Of a stretch of DNA of 64,000 nt, positions 61,747 through 64,000 are shown piece after piece. Source of the DNA: Acorus gramineus (lineage: Eukaryota; Streptophyta; Magnoliopsida; Acorales; Acoraceae); NCBI GenBank assembly GCA_030737835.1, contig CM060855.1, forward strand, positions 17,179,438-17,243,437, in the 5' to 3' direction. Each line of letters starts with the position of its first letter. The first letter of the stretch is position 1. The notes under the pieces were generated by a model. It was given only the letters and a program-made list of their open reading frames with translations, did not search any database and was not told the origin of the DNA. The translations under genes and the position numbers were made by a program.

Positions 61747-61865
61747 GTATGTTTTTAAATTTCTTGTCTTAAATTTTTCTTATTAACAAATTTTTTTTTT
61801 ACGTGGGTTTCTATTGGAGATTTTAGCCACCAGTTGAGTAGATGAATTAAGTTATTTGTGATAAA

Positions 61866-63197
61866 CAACTATATTTTGATTATATCTTTTTTTGTTTGAT
61901 TATATTTTTAGTTATTCTTAATGGAAAGCGTAATATTGAATTTTTGTTGTTTGGTTGATAAAAAATTACTTGTGAATAAATGAGGAATGAGATTTGGATA
62001 AATATATATAATCTTTATATTAACATTTTTAAGACACCAACTTTTGTATGAAAAAAATAAAAATAAAGAAAGAAAGAAAAATTACATATGACATGAGAGG
62101 TGGAATGTATTTTGCAATGTGAAATTAAGCTCCAAAAGCTGATAAAAATTCATCTAAACTAAATCTGTTCAAGAACACCAGTCCCACACATCATCAAATG
62201 AACCACCTTTTCTCTCCAGGAGTTGCATAAAATGATTTCCTTCACAGAACTTCTAAAAAAGTATAAAAAACTGAATTTTTGGCAGAAATTTGGAAAATAA
62301 ACATAGAAGAGAAATATTTATTTTCAATATAAGACATCATTCATTGACAATGCTGATCGACAAGCAAAGAGCTCTGGAATATCTTCTCTTTGCTCTTCTA
62401 GTACTATTATGGCCTAATACCAAGTGTTGCCCATCCCGGCATCACTTGGTCAAATACACTCATTTACCACACAATTTCTTGCTGGACACCACTAATAATG
62501 ATCCGCTGAAACCTTAATTTGCATCTGCATTTGCAACATTCTTTCACAGTTTTGAGATACAGGTCATGGTATGCATCATTCTAGGTTTATGTGAAACAAT
62601 TACTGACTAGTTAGCTGCTCTAGAGATACAATGTCTTTTATTTGTAGGTAAATGCTGGGACTCGAACCAGTCTGCAGTCAATTTATACAGTGTGATGTTA
62701 GCCAACAGCCTGATGTAGGACTATGTCAATTTTTTGATCTAGCCTTCTCGATATTTTCAAGATATGCTCCATTTCACCCAACTGCGATGGAATAATTCTT
62801 GCTGAATCTGCTTCTCTTTTTTAGTAATCAATCCACACTCAAGAAATTAAGGAAAATCCATTAGTAAACAAACATGAAACGATGTTATATTGGACCAAAA
62901 ATTGTAACCAACAACATCACCAATTCCTATGAACATTTTTAAATTCTTGGATAGGACCATCACATCTTATAGAAGCCTATTAATGGCTTAAGGATGAAAA
63001 ATGTAAGGACATGATCAGGAAGACACATGCGACATCACCTTTTTAAAGAAGAGTATTCCTTTTCAGATTGTTCTATTTTACTCTGCTCTCTCCCCCCCTA
63101 TCTTGGTTTTCAGTTTTGAATGATCGGTTTATGTGAGGTGTGACTTGTCTCATTTTTTTGGTTAAAATTCTTTTGACTTAGCATATTTAATTGACAG
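61866..63197. other. Region between unit 3 and the right-edge exons
   Basis: If exon 61576-61746 and the exons from 63198 belong to one gene, this is intron, possibly with unrecognised small exons, because the phases do not match directly. 62640-62720 contains GGGACTCGAACC, the inverse of a pol III B box, possibly a SINE scrap. A 75-residue frame at 62290-62517 has no recognised domain. Confidence 0.4.
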
Positions 63198-63649
63198 AAA
63201 TGGTGGAAAATGTGAAAGATCCCGTGGTTCTTTTCCCTAAAGACTATGGCCTCACAAGACCGTGTAGAAACTATTTTGGGTAAAACAAATAAAACATTTA
63301 TGTAGTTATGTTATTACTGTTTATTCACATTATTTTTTTCATGACAATGTTTTATCTAAATGCAGGTTTTCGGGGTATTCAAATGTCCCATGTCCTCTTA
63401 TGCACGCAATGTTTGGTGGAAAACATTTTGCTAATTTATATGATGGGCGTAAGTTTGAGAAAGCGTTTTATGACGATACTATGCAGAATAGATTAGAAGA
63501 TATATATAAAGCTGCAGGTGTTGCAATTACAATAACAAGAAACATAGAAAATACTGATCTTCTATTTGAGGATGTAAAAATGGTCACTCCTTTCTCAAAG
63601 TTACTAGAGGTTTTGAAATTCATCTGCACTGCTATCTACAAAGTCCAAT
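63198..63649 (+). CDS. Two exons of an unidentified protein-coding gene, partial
   Basis: Exon 63198-63279 and exon 63366-63649 are bounded by CAG/GT signals (GGGTAAAA; TGCAG; GTAAGT) and join in phase to give about 121 open codons. The reading is VENVKDPVVLFPKDYGLTRP, CRNYFGFSGYSNVPCPLMHA, MFGGKHFANLYDGRKFEKAF, YDDTMQNRLEDIYKAAGVAI, TITRNIENTDLLFEDVKMVT and PFSKLLEVLKFICTAIYKVQ. It is mildly hydrophilic with no signal peptide or membrane segment. I do not recognise the family. The upstream exon must end in phase 1, so it does not join directly to 61576-61746. The gene continues beyond the right edge or into the last 350 bp, where I see no further clear exon. Confidence 0.5.
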
Positions 63650-64000
63650 GTAAGTATTACTTTTTGTGCAATTATTGTTGCCAGAATTTATTTATTGCAT
63701 GCCTTTTTAGATTGACATGGATAAGCTTGATTTCTCCACCTATCATTCTTGCTTTGAATTTTTCTTGGTATGAAGGATCTTTGTCTTCATGGACCAGTTC
63801 CTTTTTGTTATGTAGATACTGAACACATTTAATTTGTTAAATTATTCAAGAGAGGTGAATCAACATGAGATGTGTCCCTGTCCAATGATAAACTGAACAT
63901 TTGCTTTCATTTTTCTCTAGTGTTTTATTTGGACTTGATCCTAAAAGAAGATACAGACAAATGGACACATTATGAAAACACATGTAATGAGTTATGCAAC

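Larger units (their letters stand above)
57581..61865 (+). repeat. Segmental repeat unit 3
   Basis: The most complete copy and the only one followed by further exons. Landmarks: TTTCCTTATCACATTATTCAC at 57585; a 60-bp minisatellite at 57707-58006; TTTGCACC at 58071; an insertion at about 58320-58870; GCGAGGTAACCAATAA-type block at about 59230; a tandem 328-bp array at 60321-61310; the leader at about 61400-61500; and the start region at 61576. Copies 1 and 3 share the TAGCCACCAGTTG.GTAGATGAATTAAG block near their right ends. Confidence 0.75.

Overview
This window is nuclear DNA from a flowering plant. Four intron-rich genes have clean GT-AG introns that keep one reading frame, they encode plant-only products (a PsbW photosystem II subunit, a GAUT pectin glycosyltransferase), and the intergenic DNA is AT-rich and full of LINEs, SINEs, MITEs and foldback elements. 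The GC-rich first exons of the MRS2-like and F-box/LRR genes, followed by AT-rich later exons, resemble the 5'-to-3' GC gradient of monocots. A non-grass monocot is my guess, not a proof.

Layout: 1-2.3 kb holds a decayed LINE. 3.1-14.4 kb (minus) is an 11-exon MRS2/CorA magnesium transporter with a GMN motif and several transposons in its introns. 14.9-18.8 kb is a nest of a SINE, a hAT transposase remnant, an LTR fossil and a hAT-type GGGTC-rich element with a perfect 8-bp target duplication. 19.4-26.2 kb (plus) is a 9-exon GAUT5/6-type galacturonosyltransferase. 27.4-28.3 kb is a foldback element. 28.5-29.7 kb (plus) is the 2-exon PsbW gene. 30.1-31.0 kb carries a MITE and a Mutator-type element with a 9-bp target duplication. 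31.8-37.1 kb (plus) is an 11-exon F-box/LRR gene resembling FBL17. 39.3-40.3 kb is a large foldback with a 9-bp target duplication. 41.5-42.6 kb (plus) is an F-box-associated-domain protein without an F-box. 43-48 kb is LINE debris plus a duplicated repeat, one copy of which carries a second GGGTC-rich hAT element while the other is an empty site.

The accessory region is 48.9-61.9 kb. It contains two related foldback elements whose central loops lie in opposite orientations, and three diverged copies of a roughly 3-4 kb segment. Each segment ends in the same leader and start codon (MAVEGDKLVHIM-like). Differences between two of the copies fall mainly at third codon positions, which suggests a duplicated upstream region and first exon of a real gene. 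Two later exons at 63.2-63.65 kb form one open frame across an intron and run towards the right edge. I could not identify that protein. Comparing the three segments gives empty sites for several insertions and thus a relative history of the locus.

The host genes are independent single-copy loci and do not form an operon or an obvious pathway: Mg transport, pectin synthesis, photosystem II assembly and SCF-type protein turnover.
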